Part shown: positions 6,052 to 13,185 of the stretch, piece after piece
Numbering within the stretch: position 1 is the first letter of the stretch
Layout: every line of letters begins with the position of its first letter
Origin: a virus
IMG/VR virus record: IMGVR_UViG_3300009184_004198
Coordinates: 1 to 27,679 of that record
Reading direction: 5' to 3' (one strand)
Length of the DNA: 27,679 nt
Program-made: the position numbers and the translations under genes
Notes under the pieces: model-generated
What the model saw: the letters and a program-made list of their open reading frames with translations, nothing else
Database searches by the model: none
Told to the model about the DNA's origin: nothing

Positions 6052-6126
6052 TGTGGGATGGAGAAGATGGTCAATCTCGTGACTCTCATAAGGTCAAGGT
6101 CGCAGGTTCGAATCCTGCTCCCGCAA
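6052..6126 (+). tRNA. tRNA with CAU anticodon (Met or Ile2)
   Basis: Acceptor TGTGGGA/TCCCGCA, D arm GAGA...TCTC, anticodon arm TGACT-CTCATAA-GGTCA with anticodon CAT, T arm GCAGG-TTCGAAT-CCTGC, discriminator A. The 1-72 pair is T-A, so it lacks the unpaired 1-72 of initiator tRNA. Elongator Met or lysidine-modified Ile cannot be told apart here. Confidence 0.9.
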
Positions 6127-6128
6127 CT

Positions 6129-6242
6129 AAAAGATAGAAGTAAGTTTCACCTGTTGCAGGCGACATAAAGTAAGATTCACAACTTGACTGGTCGTTACTT
6201 CTTATAGTGGAAAATGTGGACACTATAAGCTATCTTTTTTTA
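6129..6242 (+). ncRNA. Compact structured ncRNA ending in a T-run
   Basis: About 110 nt between tRNA-Met and tRNA-Glu. An outer helix AAAGATAG (6130-6137) with CTATCTTT (6230-6237) encloses two arms: AGAAGTAA (6136-6143) with TTACTTCT (6195-6202), and TATAGTG/CACTATA (6203-6227). The first arm contains CCTG-TTG-CAGG, CGAC/GTCG and AAGT/ACTT helices. Two near-repeats, GTAAG-TTTCAC and GTAAG-ATTCAC, lie inside. A run of T follows the outer helix, so the element could also end transcription, but tRNAs continue 4 nt later. No known RNA family is recognised. Confidence 0.5.
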
Positions 6243-6245
6243 TTT

Positions 6246-6320
6246 GTCGCGTTAGATTAGCTGGTTTAAATCGTCGCCCTTTCACGGCGAAGACCATCGG
6301 TTCGAATCCGATACGCGATA
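6246..6320 (+). tRNA. tRNA-Glu(UUC)
   Basis: Acceptor GTCGCGT/ACGCGAT (first pair G-U), D arm GATT...AATC, anticodon arm TCGCC-CTTTCAC-GGCGA with anticodon TTC, T arm ATCGG-TTCGAAT-CCGAT, discriminator A. CCA is not encoded. Confidence 0.92.
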
Positions 6321-6326
6321 CTACAT

Positions 6327-6408
6327 TGTGGTGTTGAGCAATTGGTTGGCTCGCCTGTCTGTAAAACAGGTTCCTATGGACTTGGCGGTTCGAGTCCGTC
6401 CACCACAA
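6327..6408 (+). tRNA. tRNA-Tyr(GUA)
   Basis: Acceptor TGTGGTG/CACCACA, D arm GAGC...GCTC, anticodon arm CCTGT-CTGTAAA-ACAGG with anticodon GTA, a 13-nt variable arm as usual for bacterial tRNA-Tyr, T arm GGCGG-TTCGAGT-CCGTC, discriminator A. Confidence 0.92.
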
Positions 6409-6670
6409 CAAACAAACCTTACAGAAGACGGATTAGCACCGTTGAAAGAAACCTTGGCTTCACCGTGGAGTAGCTACCACAACCGAAGTTTAAATGCCCC
6501 AAGGTAAGCTGTGATGGACCCTGCTCTGTGTGGCCACACAACAGGTGAACAGTAAATTATGTTCAGTCAAATCTACAACTACGGTGAACGTAGATGGTTT
6601 GTTAAAATTAAATAACCAACTTTAAAAAGGGCCCTTCCTGAAATATTGGCTCGCTGAGCCCGAGTTTGTT
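6409..6670 (+). ncRNA. Long structured RNA between tRNA-Tyr and a strong terminator
   Basis: About 260 nt without a credible CDS. Helices include GTGG-AGTAGCTA-CCAC, the palindrome TGTGTGGCCACACA (which can close as TGTGT-GGCC-ACACA), TGAACA-GTAAATTA-TGTTCA, ATCTAC...GTAGAT and GGCTC-GCT-GAGCC. It is immediately followed by an intrinsic terminator, consistent with a defined 3' end processed from the tRNA transcript. It does not show the conserved regions of RNase P RNA or tmRNA that I would expect. Confidence 0.45.
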
Positions 6671-6704
6671 AAACCCCATTCCAAAAGAGTGGGGTTTTTT
6701 ATTT
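6671..6704 (+). terminator. Intrinsic terminator of the second RNA block
   Basis: AACCCCA (6672-6678) pairs with TGGGGTT (6690-6696) over an 11-nt loop, followed by a run of T. Confidence 0.85.
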
Positions 6705-6710
6705 ATAATT

Positions 6711-6720
6711 GTATTTATTA
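6711..6720 (+). promoter_or_regulatory. Candidate late promoter, TATTTATT variant
   Basis: GTATTTATTA ends 4 nt before the ATG at 6725; same orientation and distance as the other motif copies. Confidence 0.45.
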
Positions 6721-6724
6721 TAGA

Positions 6725-7042
6725 ATGAGATATCTAATCACAGAATCACAAATAGAAAAGATAGTGTTTAAGTATCTTGACAATCAGGATTTTATTAATA
6801 TGGAATATGGGACATATGAATATTTTCTTAATTCAAAAGATGATAATTATGCTCAAATTAAATTTAATACAAGCAGCCGTTGGTGTACAATTGAAAGAAA
6901 ATTAATGTTTGAAATTGCTTCTTTCTTTTCTTTAGAATACCATGATGCGATGTCACTCATTGCTAGATGGGTTGAGAGAAAAATCGGATTAGAATTTAAT
7001 ACCATTGAGACCCAATCGGATATAATTGTGTATTATTTTTAA
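6725..7042 (+). CDS. 105-residue protein with N-terminal LITE tag
   Basis: The ATG at 6725 is chosen because it gives MRYLITESQIEKIVFKYL, matching the N-terminal tag of the proteins at 3375-5114 and 10533-11795, and because it follows the late-type motif by 4 nt; the start at 6689 lies in the terminator. The remainder is mixed alpha/beta with TSSRWCTIERKLMFEIASFF and RWVERKIGLEF; no family is recognised. The tag and promoter suggest a late, perhaps virion-packaged protein (inference). Confidence 0.65.
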   Translation: MRYLITESQIEKIVFKYLDNQDFINMEYGTYEYFLNSKDDNYAQIKFNTSSRWCTIERKLMFEIASFFSLEYHDAMSLIARWVERKIGLEFNTIETQSDIIVYYF

Positions 7043-7064
7043 ATAATATTCACAACAAAACAAA

Positions 7065-7183
7065 TTACCTTATAGTTATTAATGAAACCTTGTTGCTGAG
7101 GTCCACCTGTTCTTTGAGACAGTTGAGTTGGAGAAATACCAACGAAGTGGGGTTCAATAAACATAAACAATAAAATAAGGTAA
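7065..7183 (+). promoter_or_regulatory. Structured 5' leader of the gene at 7188
   Basis: TTACCTTAT (7065-7073) pairs perfectly with ATAAGGTAA (7175-7183), which ends 4 nt before the ATG. Inside, TTATT/AATAA and ACC/GGT extend the closing helix, CCAC/GTGG closes a junction, and CTGT...ACAG and GTTGG-AGAAATA-CCAAC form two arms. This architecture would hide the ribosome entry region and looks like a regulatory leader. Part of it (7079-7094) is also exactly complementary to the 3' UTR. Confidence 0.5.
7079..7094 (+). repeat. 16-bp inverted repeat, left copy (leader)
   Basis: TTAATGAAACCTTGTT is the exact reverse complement of 8036-8051. The pair flanks the gene at 7188-8027 and both arms lie in its transcript. 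Confidence 0.85.
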
Positions 7184-7187
7184 AAAA

Positions 7188-8027
7188 ATGTATTACACAG
7201 AACTCAAGAAGTTTCCGTCGGCTCATATTACGACAGGGAAACAAAGATTAAAACAAAACGGCTCAAACGTTTATCTTAAAGATGGGGAAGAATTTGAAGT
7301 AGAAATCTTCAACCCAAAATCAAATTCAGTTTTAGCGAAAATAAAAATCAATGGAAATTACCTATCAGGTGGTGGAATTATTATCCGACCTGGTCAAAGG
7401 GTATTCTTGGAAAGATATTTGAACGAAGCAAGGAAGTTCAAATTTGAGGTGTATGAGGTTAACTCATCATCAAAGGAAGTCCAAGAAGCAATCAAAAACA
7501 ATGGTGAGGTTATCGTTGAATTTTATGATGAGAATGTTTATTTCAATAACCCAACTATAACGTTGGCAGGTACTAATAGTACTTGGACTGGTAGTATGAC
7601 CACTACAACCACAGGTAAGTATAGTATAACTTTGGGAGAGAATACTAAGTATTATAACACAAACGTTAATTTAACATCTAACAGTAATACCTTCGCAGGT
7701 GATTCAAATGCTTTTTATACAAACTATTCCGTACCTATCAATAGTGTTGATTATAACACATCACAAAACCTAAAAAAGTCTTTACAAACTGACAGGTTCA
7801 AAGAGACAGGTCGTGTTGAGAAGGGTGGTGACTCAAAACAGGAGTTCACATCTGTTAATATGGATTTCAATTCTTATCCATCATCATATTCAACTTGGAG
7901 ATTAATGCCAATGTCAGAGAAACCTGTTGAGGTGAAAGAGGTGAATGTTCTTTATTGTTCCAATTGTGGAAGTAAAAGAAAGAAAGACAAACATAAATTC
8001 TGTCCACACTGCGGAACAAAATTCTAA
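7188..8027 (+). CDS. Probable virion-surface protein with C-terminal zinc ribbon
   Basis: 279 residues. Residues about 30-90 (DGEEFEVEIFNPKSNSVLAK, then GGGIIIRPGQRVFLERYL) belong to a conserved beta-rich module that I recall from phages and giant viruses, of unknown exact function. A low-complexity Asn/Thr/Ser-rich region follows (about 125-225). The C-terminus is a zinc ribbon, C-x2-C-x13-C-x2-C (YCSNCGSK, FCPHCGTKF). Probably a structural or decoration protein. It is preceded by a structured leader, flanked by the 16-bp inverted repeat, and followed by a strong terminator. No late motif lies directly upstream, so it may be transcribed with the gene at 6725. Confidence 0.65.
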   Translation: MYYTELKKFPSAHITTGKQRLKQNGSNVYLKDGEEFEVEIFNPKSNSVLAKIKINGNYLSGGGIIIRPGQRVFLERYLNEARKFKFEVYEVNSSSKEVQEAIKNNGEVIVEFYDENVYFNNPTITLAGTNSTWTGSMTTTTTGKYSITLGENTKYYNTNVNLTSNSNTFAGDSNAFYTNYSVPINSVDYNTSQNLKKSLQTDRFKETGRVEKGGDSKQEFTSVNMDFNSYPSSYSTWRLMPMSEKPVEVKEVNVLYCSNCGSKRKKDKHKFCPHCGTKF

Positions 8028-8035
8028 AAATAAAT

Positions 8036-8051
8036 AACAAGGTTTCATTAA
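8036..8051 (+). repeat. 16-bp inverted repeat, right copy (3' UTR)
   Basis: AACAAGGTTTCATTAA lies 8 nt after the stop codon and directly abuts the terminator; exact reverse complement of 7079-7094. Confidence 0.85.
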
Positions 8052-8078
8052 GCCCCATCAATTGATGGGGTTTTTCTA
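8052..8078 (+). terminator. Intrinsic terminator
   Basis: CCCCATCA pairs with TGATGGGG, followed by TTTTT. Confidence 0.85.
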
Positions 8079-8085
8079 TTTGAAT

Positions 8086-8095
8086 GATATTTATA
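8086..8095 (+). promoter_or_regulatory. Candidate late promoter, ATATTTAT motif
   Basis: GATATTTATA, 14 nt before the ATG at 8110 and just after the preceding terminator, consistent with a new transcription unit for the two wall-active genes. Confidence 0.5.
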
Positions 8096-8109
8096 CATAA
8101 ACTAAAATT

Positions 8110-8706
8110 ATGTCATACACAAGAGAACAAGTGGAAACTGCTGTAAAATCAAAGGGATACGTTTGGTTTGAAGACACGGCTAACAAAGGTTACGATGTTA
8201 ACATCATTGGAATTAGAAACAGTGCAACTGGTCAAAAGGTTACAAATGCTTTTGATGATTATTTAACCATCTCTTACAAAGAGAATGGACAATGGAAGTT
8301 TCACATTTGGCCGGCAACCACTGACCCGGGTAAGAAGGGTGTGATGGAATACCACAACAAAGATGGTGTTGCTCGATTGGTTGAGGGACAATATCGTGGT
8401 TCACACATTATCAGATTACATCAGGGTAAATATGAAGCGTTAGGTCAGGATAAACCCGTTAAAGTTTATCGTGATGCCAACAAGGATATGACTTATGATG
8501 AGAACAAAATCACTGAAGGTGTTTATGGTATTAACATTCACAAGGCAGGTGCTGATTCAACGTATGTTGAGAATTGGTCTGAAGGATGTCAGGTATTCAA
8601 GAAGTCTGCGGACTTTGAAGAGTTTATGAAGATTTGTCGTAAATCAAAAGATATTCATGGGAATAGATTTACATATACATTAATTGAAACAAAAGATATA
8701 GTATGA
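8110..8706 (+). CDS. Probable YkuD/L,D-transpeptidase-like cell-wall enzyme
   Basis: 198 residues, no signal peptide. The C-terminal part contains GVYGINIHKAG, about ten residues, then NWSEGCQVF; the His and the S-x-G-C spacing match the H...S-x-G-C catalytic motif of YkuD-fold enzymes, in which the Cys is the nucleophile. The earlier part (KFHIWPATTDPG, ARLVEGQYRG) is compatible with the sheet of this fold. Such proteins in phages act on host peptidoglycan, as hydrolase or transpeptidase. It overlaps the next gene by 4 nt (ATGA), and that gene encodes a papain-like protein, so the two may work together on the wall. Confidence 0.6.
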   Translation: MSYTREQVETAVKSKGYVWFEDTANKGYDVNIIGIRNSATGQKVTNAFDDYLTISYKENGQWKFHIWPATTDPGKKGVMEYHNKDGVARLVEGQYRGSHIIRLHQGKYEALGQDKPVKVYRDANKDMTYDENKITEGVYGINIHKAGADSTYVENWSEGCQVFKKSADFEEFMKICRKSKDIHGNRFTYTLIETKDIV

Positions 8707-9218
8707 TAGATTTAAGTCAGTTTAAAACAGGTGACGTTCTACATTGTCGTGGACGTAAGTTAATTAGTAAATTAATTCGTTGGGCCACCAAATCTCAAAT
8801 TAACCACACCGCATTATTCATTTGGATATGGGATGAACTTTATGTTATTGACGCTCAAGATAATGGTGTTAATGTTAAACCGTTTGATGCATGGGTTAAC
8901 GAATATCATTATGATTTTATTGTAATGAGAAGACCTAGAGTAATTGCTGAAAAGAAAATAGCAACAAAGGCTATGAGTAAAGTTGGATTAACTGCCTATG
9001 ACTTTGAGGGATTGTTAATTAAACAACCTATTGAATTACTAACTGGTAAGTGGAACAAGAAAAAAGAAAAACACGAAGAAGACAAAATGTATTGTTCTGA
9101 ATTTGTATCTTGGGTGTATGGTTTAGACGATTCTTATAGAATGTCACCAAAAGATTTCTTGGACTATTGTTTGGAAAATAGTTGGGATGAGATTTACAAT
9201 ACTGGGATTAAAATATGA
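8703..9218 (+). CDS. Permuted papain-like (YiiX/NlpC-P60-type) hydrolase
   Basis: 171 residues. TGDVLHCRGRKLISKLIRWA followed by NHTALFIW supplies the conserved GD and the His of the circularly permuted NlpC/P60 superfamily, and MYCSEFVSWVYG supplies the Cys. Lipid- or peptidoglycan-directed amidase or peptidase activity is the family expectation. The start codon overlaps the stop of the preceding gene. The 3' end overlaps the convergent gene by 11 nt. Confidence 0.7.
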   Translation: MIDLSQFKTGDVLHCRGRKLISKLIRWATKSQINHTALFIWIWDELYVIDAQDNGVNVKPFDAWVNEYHYDFIVMRRPRVIAEKKIATKAMSKVGLTAYDFEGLLIKQPIELLTGKWNKKKEKHEEDKMYCSEFVSWVYGLDDSYRMSPKDFLDYCLENSWDEIYNTGIKI

Positions 9219-9879
9219 ATTTGTGATTAAAGACTACATAAACATCTGAATCGTAGTCTATTAAACGGGAACGACTGTGAAAAAAGGATATAACTTCCTC
9301 AAACTCAAGACCATCCCTGAAAGAGTCATATAACTCATCTTCATTTTCGTATAATTTAAAAAAATCATTTTTTATATCAGATGACTCAAATCCATCTACA
9401 CTTAAAAAAGTAATTTTAACTATATCATTTACTATTATTTCAGTTTCATAATTTGAAACACCAGTAAACTTTGCTGAATAATTAATATCAATTATTTCAT
9501 CATTAAATGTTCTAAATTTTATACTACTTTCTTTATTATTTTCATATATATCTAAAACTATTTTAGTATCCTCATTGTTTAAATAAACTTCATTTTTATC
9601 TAAATCAGTATAAAAATTAATATGAGACATTAATATTTTAAATGTTTCATAATTGACACTAGAATTTACAAATTTAGAAAAGTTATAAACAAGTTCTTCT
9701 ATTGAGCCAATTTGATTTATCCTAGTTGTACTAACATCAGCAATATTATCGGTATATATATTAAGTTTTTCAAAATTGTTATAAGGTTCTACCATATACT
9801 TGATACCATCTATTACTATAGAACCTTTTGGGAAGTTAGATTTATAAAACAGACTTAACAATTTTTTATTTAGAGACAT
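9208..9879 (-). CDS. Unknown protein, 223 residues
   Basis: Starts MSLNKKLLSLFYKSNFPKG and is acidic, Asn- and Asp-rich and predicted alpha/beta, with no motif I recognise. It has a minus-strand late-type motif (9885-9892) 5 nt before the ATG. It converges on the wall-enzyme pair, overlapping by 11 nt. Like the other minus-strand genes here it may be a late virion-associated gene; the tag of the other minus-strand genes is absent. Confidence 0.6.
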   Translation of the reverse strand: MSLNKKLLSLFYKSNFPKGSIVIDGIKYMVEPYNNFEKLNIYTDNIADVSTTRINQIGSIEELVYNFSKFVNSSVNYETFKILMSHINFYTDLDKNEVYLNNEDTKIVLDIYENNKESSIKFRTFNDEIIDINYSAKFTGVSNYETEIIVNDIVKITFLSVDGFESSDIKNDFFKLYENEDELYDSFRDGLEFEEVISFFHSRSRLIDYDSDVYVVFNHKFIF

Positions 9880-9884
9880 ATTAG

Positions 9885-9892
9885 ATAAATAT
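9885..9892 (-). promoter_or_regulatory. Candidate late promoter, ATATTTAT motif (minus strand)
   Basis: ATAAATAT on the plus strand, reading ATATTTAT towards the start at 9879. Confidence 0.5.
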
Positions 9893-9940
9893 ACTTAAAA
9901 AAAAATTAGTATAATGGGATGGGAATATTAATATATTCAC

Positions 9941-9948
9941 TATATTTG
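9941..9948 (+). promoter_or_regulatory. Bacteroidetes -7 element, leaderless start
   Basis: TATATTTG, then 4 nt and the ATG at 9953. No TTG lies at the expected position upstream, so only the -7 element is supported. Confidence 0.45.
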
Positions 9949-9952
9949 TACT

Positions 9953-10531
9953 ATGAAAAGAATACTATCGACAATAATCGTCCTAATCGTAACAATCCAA
10001 TTTTATGGACAGACGATTGATGTCAATAATTTTGATGAGAAATTATTTGAGAAAATACTTTTCCATGAAATGATTGAGTTCCGTAAATCTATCGGTAAAG
10101 ATTCGTTGGTATGGTCAGATGTTTTGTATTCTAATATTTCAAAATCAAATACCCAAAAAATGATTGATGAGAATAAATTATTTCATCCTGACCAATCAGA
10201 TATTTGGACAATTGATTTAAAAAACAAATTGGGTGATGAACTTGTAGATAAACAAAAAGTTAAAATTTTTAAATCACAATTCAGTGGACCAATGTTTTCA
10301 ACATCAGAAATCGCTGCTAAAATACCTGTTAGTTTTGTAACTACGTATGAAGAATTGGCTGTCCGAGTTATTAAAGGTTGGGATGGTTCAGAATATCACA
10401 GTGAGATTCAACGAATGAAGATGACTAATGACGGAGGGCTTGCTATGGCAAGTTGTTCTGTAAAACTATCAAAAGATAAGAAAAATTTCTTTATCGAATT
10501 TGATTTTTCAATACCGTATTGTATTGAATAA
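9953..10531 (+). CDS. Secreted CAP (SCP/PR1)-like protein
   Basis: 192 residues with signal peptide MKRILSTIIVLIVTIQFYGQ, cleaved near Gly-Gln in Bacteroidetes style. The mature part has the layout of a CAP domain: EMIEFRKSIGKDSLVW near the start, a His in KLFHPDQ, TTYEELAVRVIKGWDGSEYH (the W...S.YH block), GGLAMASCSV and a final FFIEFDFS strand. It lacks a lipobox, so it should be periplasmic or secreted. CAP proteins have varied or unknown biochemical roles. The promoter predicts a leaderless, host-transcribed mRNA. The convergent OmpA-like gene starts at its 3' end with a 1-nt gap. Confidence 0.65.
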   Translation: MKRILSTIIVLIVTIQFYGQTIDVNNFDEKLFEKILFHEMIEFRKSIGKDSLVWSDVLYSNISKSNTQKMIDENKLFHPDQSDIWTIDLKNKLGDELVDKQKVKIFKSQFSGPMFSTSEIAAKIPVSFVTTYEELAVRVIKGWDGSEYHSEIQRMKMTNDGGLAMASCSVKLSKDKKNFFIEFDFSIPYCIE

Positions 10532-10532
10532 C

Positions 10533-11795
10533 TTACTTTGTTTTATAGGTTTTACTAAATGTAGGTAAAACTACTGTATATCTACGGTTTGGTAATGTTT
10601 CGTCTTTAGTTGCATTTGGCCACTTCTTACCCATTGCAAATTCTTCAGTTTCACCAACACCAACTGGTTTAAATGTTATCCCTGAATTTACACTAAAAAA
10701 GTCAGGTAACAATTTTTTAAGTTCATTAACTACATTCTGAGCTCTTGCCTGTGATAGACACTGATTGTATGCCTTTCTTGTTTGATTTGGCTTATTACAT
10801 GCGGTATATCCACCTGTCATGATTGCGTCAGATTTCTCATCAATAGATGCGTAAGCATTAACAGTAATCGTTTGACCTTTTAAACTATTTAAATAGTCTT
10901 GATATAGTTTAGGTGAACTTGTTTTTTTATCTGTAAATTGTTTTGCGAAGTTGTTTAACAATTTAATACCCTCACCTGATAAATCTGCACTATCATAAGC
11001 GAATGGGTCACTTATAGCATCCCCAATTTGTAATGGTACAAACTCTTCTGTTTCATTAGTTGTTGGTATATTTTTCTCTGTTGAGTATGCTGGTCTATAT
11101 GGGTTTCCTGAATTTAAAGTTACCGCATAAGTTTTTTCGAAATCTTTAAATTCAATATTTTTATTAATCAAATCAACAAACCATTTTATTTCATTAAATT
11201 GTTTTTTATTTGAAACTACGTACATATCCTTGAACCCAATTTCAGGTATTGTAACTATGGTTTTAGGACTTTTACCTTGAATTACCTGTCCTTCTGTCTG
11301 TTTGGACATTCCAGGATATATTCCTATAAACTCTGGAGTTTTATTAACACTAATTCCTACTGCAAATGCAATTGCTCTAGTTTCGTTAGGTTTTATCTCT
11401 GATTGGTCGGCTCTTACATAGGTAAGTATTGACTTTAAAAGTTTTTCTTTAGTTGGTATTTCTCCTTCAGCAATTTTCCCATCCGCATCATAAATCAAGT
11501 CTTTACCTAAAACTAACATGTCATCATTCAAGAATACCCCTTTCGTTACATCAAATTTTAAATTAGATAAATCACCATTGTAAGAAACGATAGGATTATA
11601 ATCTCTATCTATAAATATAATGTTTTGTCCCTGAACAACTACACTCCAACCTGCAAATCTATAATTTTCATATGGTTCTTGAGAAGTATTGGTTGATGTG
11701 GTGGTAGTTAAATCTTGTTCAATCATTAAACCTTTTTTTGAGTATAAATCCAATATTTGTTTTTTCTCTTCTTCGGTAATTAAAAATCTTTTCAT
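10533..11795 (-). CDS. OmpA-like protein with N-terminal LITE tag
   Basis: 420 residues starting MKRFLITEEEKKQILDLYSK, the clearest form of the tag shared with 3375-5114. The C-terminal 160 or so residues form an OmpA/MotB-type domain: SADLSGEGIKLLNNFAKQF, ITVNAYASIDEKSDA, CLSQARAQNVVNELKKLLPD and TLPNRRYTVVLP. Such domains bind the diaminopimelate stem of peptidoglycan. No signal peptide is present, which argues for a virion or intracellular protein rather than an outer-membrane protein; a tail or injected protein that touches peptidoglycan is inferred. The late-type motif is 11 nt upstream. Confidence 0.7.
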   Translation of the reverse strand: MKRFLITEEEKKQILDLYSKKGLMIEQDLTTTTSTNTSQEPYENYRFAGWSVVVQGQNIIFIDRDYNPIVSYNGDLSNLKFDVTKGVFLNDDMLVLGKDLIYDADGKIAEGEIPTKEKLLKSILTYVRADQSEIKPNETRAIAFAVGISVNKTPEFIGIYPGMSKQTEGQVIQGKSPKTIVTIPEIGFKDMYVVSNKKQFNEIKWFVDLINKNIEFKDFEKTYAVTLNSGNPYRPAYSTEKNIPTTNETEEFVPLQIGDAISDPFAYDSADLSGEGIKLLNNFAKQFTDKKTSSPKLYQDYLNSLKGQTITVNAYASIDEKSDAIMTGGYTACNKPNQTRKAYNQCLSQARAQNVVNELKKLLPDFFSVNSGITFKPVGVGETEEFAMGKKWPNATKDETLPNRRYTVVLPTFSKTYKTK

Positions 11796-11805
11796 AATTT
11801 TTTAT

Positions 11806-11815
11806 ATATAAATAC
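11806..11815 (-). promoter_or_regulatory. Candidate late promoter, TATTTATAT variant (minus strand)
   Basis: The minus strand reads GTATTTATAT before the start at 11795. Confidence 0.45.
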
Positions 11816-11871
11816 TTTTAAAGTATAATTATTTTCTTTACAAAATAAATTTAAAAACTTATAATTTGAAC

Positions 11872-12225
11872 ATGAAAAAATATCTTACACTTAAAAACTT
11901 AGGTTGGTTGTTAACGGCAATTGTAACCTTTATGCTCGGTATGGGCGGATTATCAAAGATTACGGGAAGCGAAGCGATGACCGAAAACTTCACCGCAATG
12001 AACATGTTACCTTACATGGCTCTTGTTGGGGTTATGGAAGTCGCAGGAGTTATTGCTCTTTGTATTCCAAGAACATCTGTTTATGGAGCTTTAACATTAT
12101 CTTCTGTTATGTCAGGAGCGGTTGCAGTTCACATTGCAATGTTTGGAGGAGCGGGAATATTGGTACCAATTTTCTTAGGAGTAGCTGCTTGGTCAGGACA
12201 TTGTTTGAGAACTTACACCAAATAA
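11872..12225 (+). CDS. DoxX-like integral membrane protein
   Basis: 117 residues from the ATG at 11872; an in-frame TTG at 11866 adds only two residues. Four hydrophobic segments are visible: GWLLTAIVTFMLGMGGLSK, MALVGVMEVAGVIAL, ALTLSSVMSGAVAVHIAMF and ILVPIFLGVAAW. The first helix followed by G-G-x-x-K and the second helix with G-V-M-E fit the DoxX/DoxD-like family. Base composition is richer in GC than the neighbouring unknown genes, suggesting a host origin. Its role in infection is unknown; membrane redox or quinone-related functions are known for the family. A terminator follows. Confidence 0.7.
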   Translation: MKKYLTLKNLGWLLTAIVTFMLGMGGLSKITGSEAMTENFTAMNMLPYMALVGVMEVAGVIALCIPRTSVYGALTLSSVMSGAVAVHIAMFGGAGILVPIFLGVAAWSGHCLRTYTK

Positions 12226-12245
12226 AACATAATGACACCAAAACT

Positions 12246-12270
12246 AACCCCTCCATGTTGAGGGGTTTTA
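12246..12270 (+). terminator. Intrinsic terminator
   Basis: ACCCCTC-CATGTT-GAGGGGT followed by TTT after the DoxX-like gene. Confidence 0.85.
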
Positions 12271-12280
12271 ATTATTATTA

Positions 12281-12290
12281 ATATTTATTA
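12281..12290 (+). promoter_or_regulatory. Candidate late promoter, ATATTTAT motif
   Basis: ATATTTATTA, 9 nt before the ATG at 12300 and just after a terminator. Confidence 0.5.
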
Positions 12291-12299
12291 AATAAAAAA

Positions 12300-13142
12300 A
12301 TGGAAGATAGAGAATTGGCCAAAGAAATGAATTTATTGAGATTCCCAATAACTGATGATAAAGGGGAGAAATTATTTAGAATTTTAGGGAACGTTGAAAT
12401 ATCAATTAGTGTTGTCATGTACAATGATTTTGCGGTAGTAGAACCAGCGGATAACAAGACACCAATAAAACGACCAATAATTAACTACAAAGAAATGTTA
12501 AATTCTGGTGTACTCCTATCTCAAAAATTTGAGTCCGATGAAAATGGGGAAGTGGTGATTAATTTGACAAACATGTTATCCACTAAAAATTTCTTAAAGT
12601 TAATAAACACATATCAAAATAAATATTCATTCGTTCTTAGGGTTAAATTTAGTATTTTTAAAACTGATAAATTTTATCCTTATGATGAAATAATCACTAG
12701 CCCATTTGAATATAATACTGATGAAAATAGTGATATAACATTTAATGAAATATTATTTGACAGTATAACTTTAGAAAGTTTGGACGTTAAATATTCACTA
12801 TCAGAACTTAAAAGTGAATTAAGAAACATTGAAGATTTATATACAATAACTAAAAGTAATATAGAACAAAAAATTAGTTTATCGGATAAAGAAATTGAGA
12901 TAGTTACTGAAGATTATGAACCAGTAAATTTCAATTATGTTGTAACAAGATTATTGGAATTCAAAGAAGGTACATTAAACCCAGGTTTAATTTTTTGTGA
13001 ACAGTTTGGTTTAAAAAAAGAATTAGACATTTTGAAAACATTTGATAGATGTATATTAAGAATGACACAACTTTATCCAAACGTAACAATAGATGATGGT
13101 GAGGGTATTCCGTATTCAGGACCAACTAGAGCGGAATTTTAA
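12300..13142 (+). CDS. Unknown protein, 280 residues
   Basis: Starts MEDRELAKEMNLLRFPITDD. Acidic, rich in Asn, Asp and Ile, predicted beta-rich in the first half and helical after about residue 165 (LSELKSELRNIEDLYTITKS). No known motif is recognised and there is no signal peptide or membrane segment. It follows a terminator and a late-type motif, and is followed by a lipoprotein gene and then another unknown gene with a late-type motif. A virion protein is possible from context only. Confidence 0.65.
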   Translation: MEDRELAKEMNLLRFPITDDKGEKLFRILGNVEISISVVMYNDFAVVEPADNKTPIKRPIINYKEMLNSGVLLSQKFESDENGEVVINLTNMLSTKNFLKLINTYQNKYSFVLRVKFSIFKTDKFYPYDEIITSPFEYNTDENSDITFNEILFDSITLESLDVKYSLSELKSELRNIEDLYTITKSNIEQKISLSDKEIEIVTEDYEPVNFNYVVTRLLEFKEGTLNPGLIFCEQFGLKKELDILKTFDRCILRMTQLYPNVTIDDGEGIPYSGPTRAEF

Positions 13143-13185
13143 TCCCTCCAAGTTATGGGTTTGTTTTTTAATTATATTTACAGAT

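Noticed and set aside
7079-8051. 16-bp inverted repeat as ends of an insertion sequence
   Set aside because: No transposase lies between the arms, the enclosed gene looks like a phage structural gene and no target-site duplication is visible; a UTR-UTR RNA interaction is the simpler reading, though mobility is not excluded.
11904-12281. Alternative frame over the DoxX-like gene
   Set aside because: It lacks hydrophobic periodicity, runs through the terminator and competes with a clear four-helix membrane protein.
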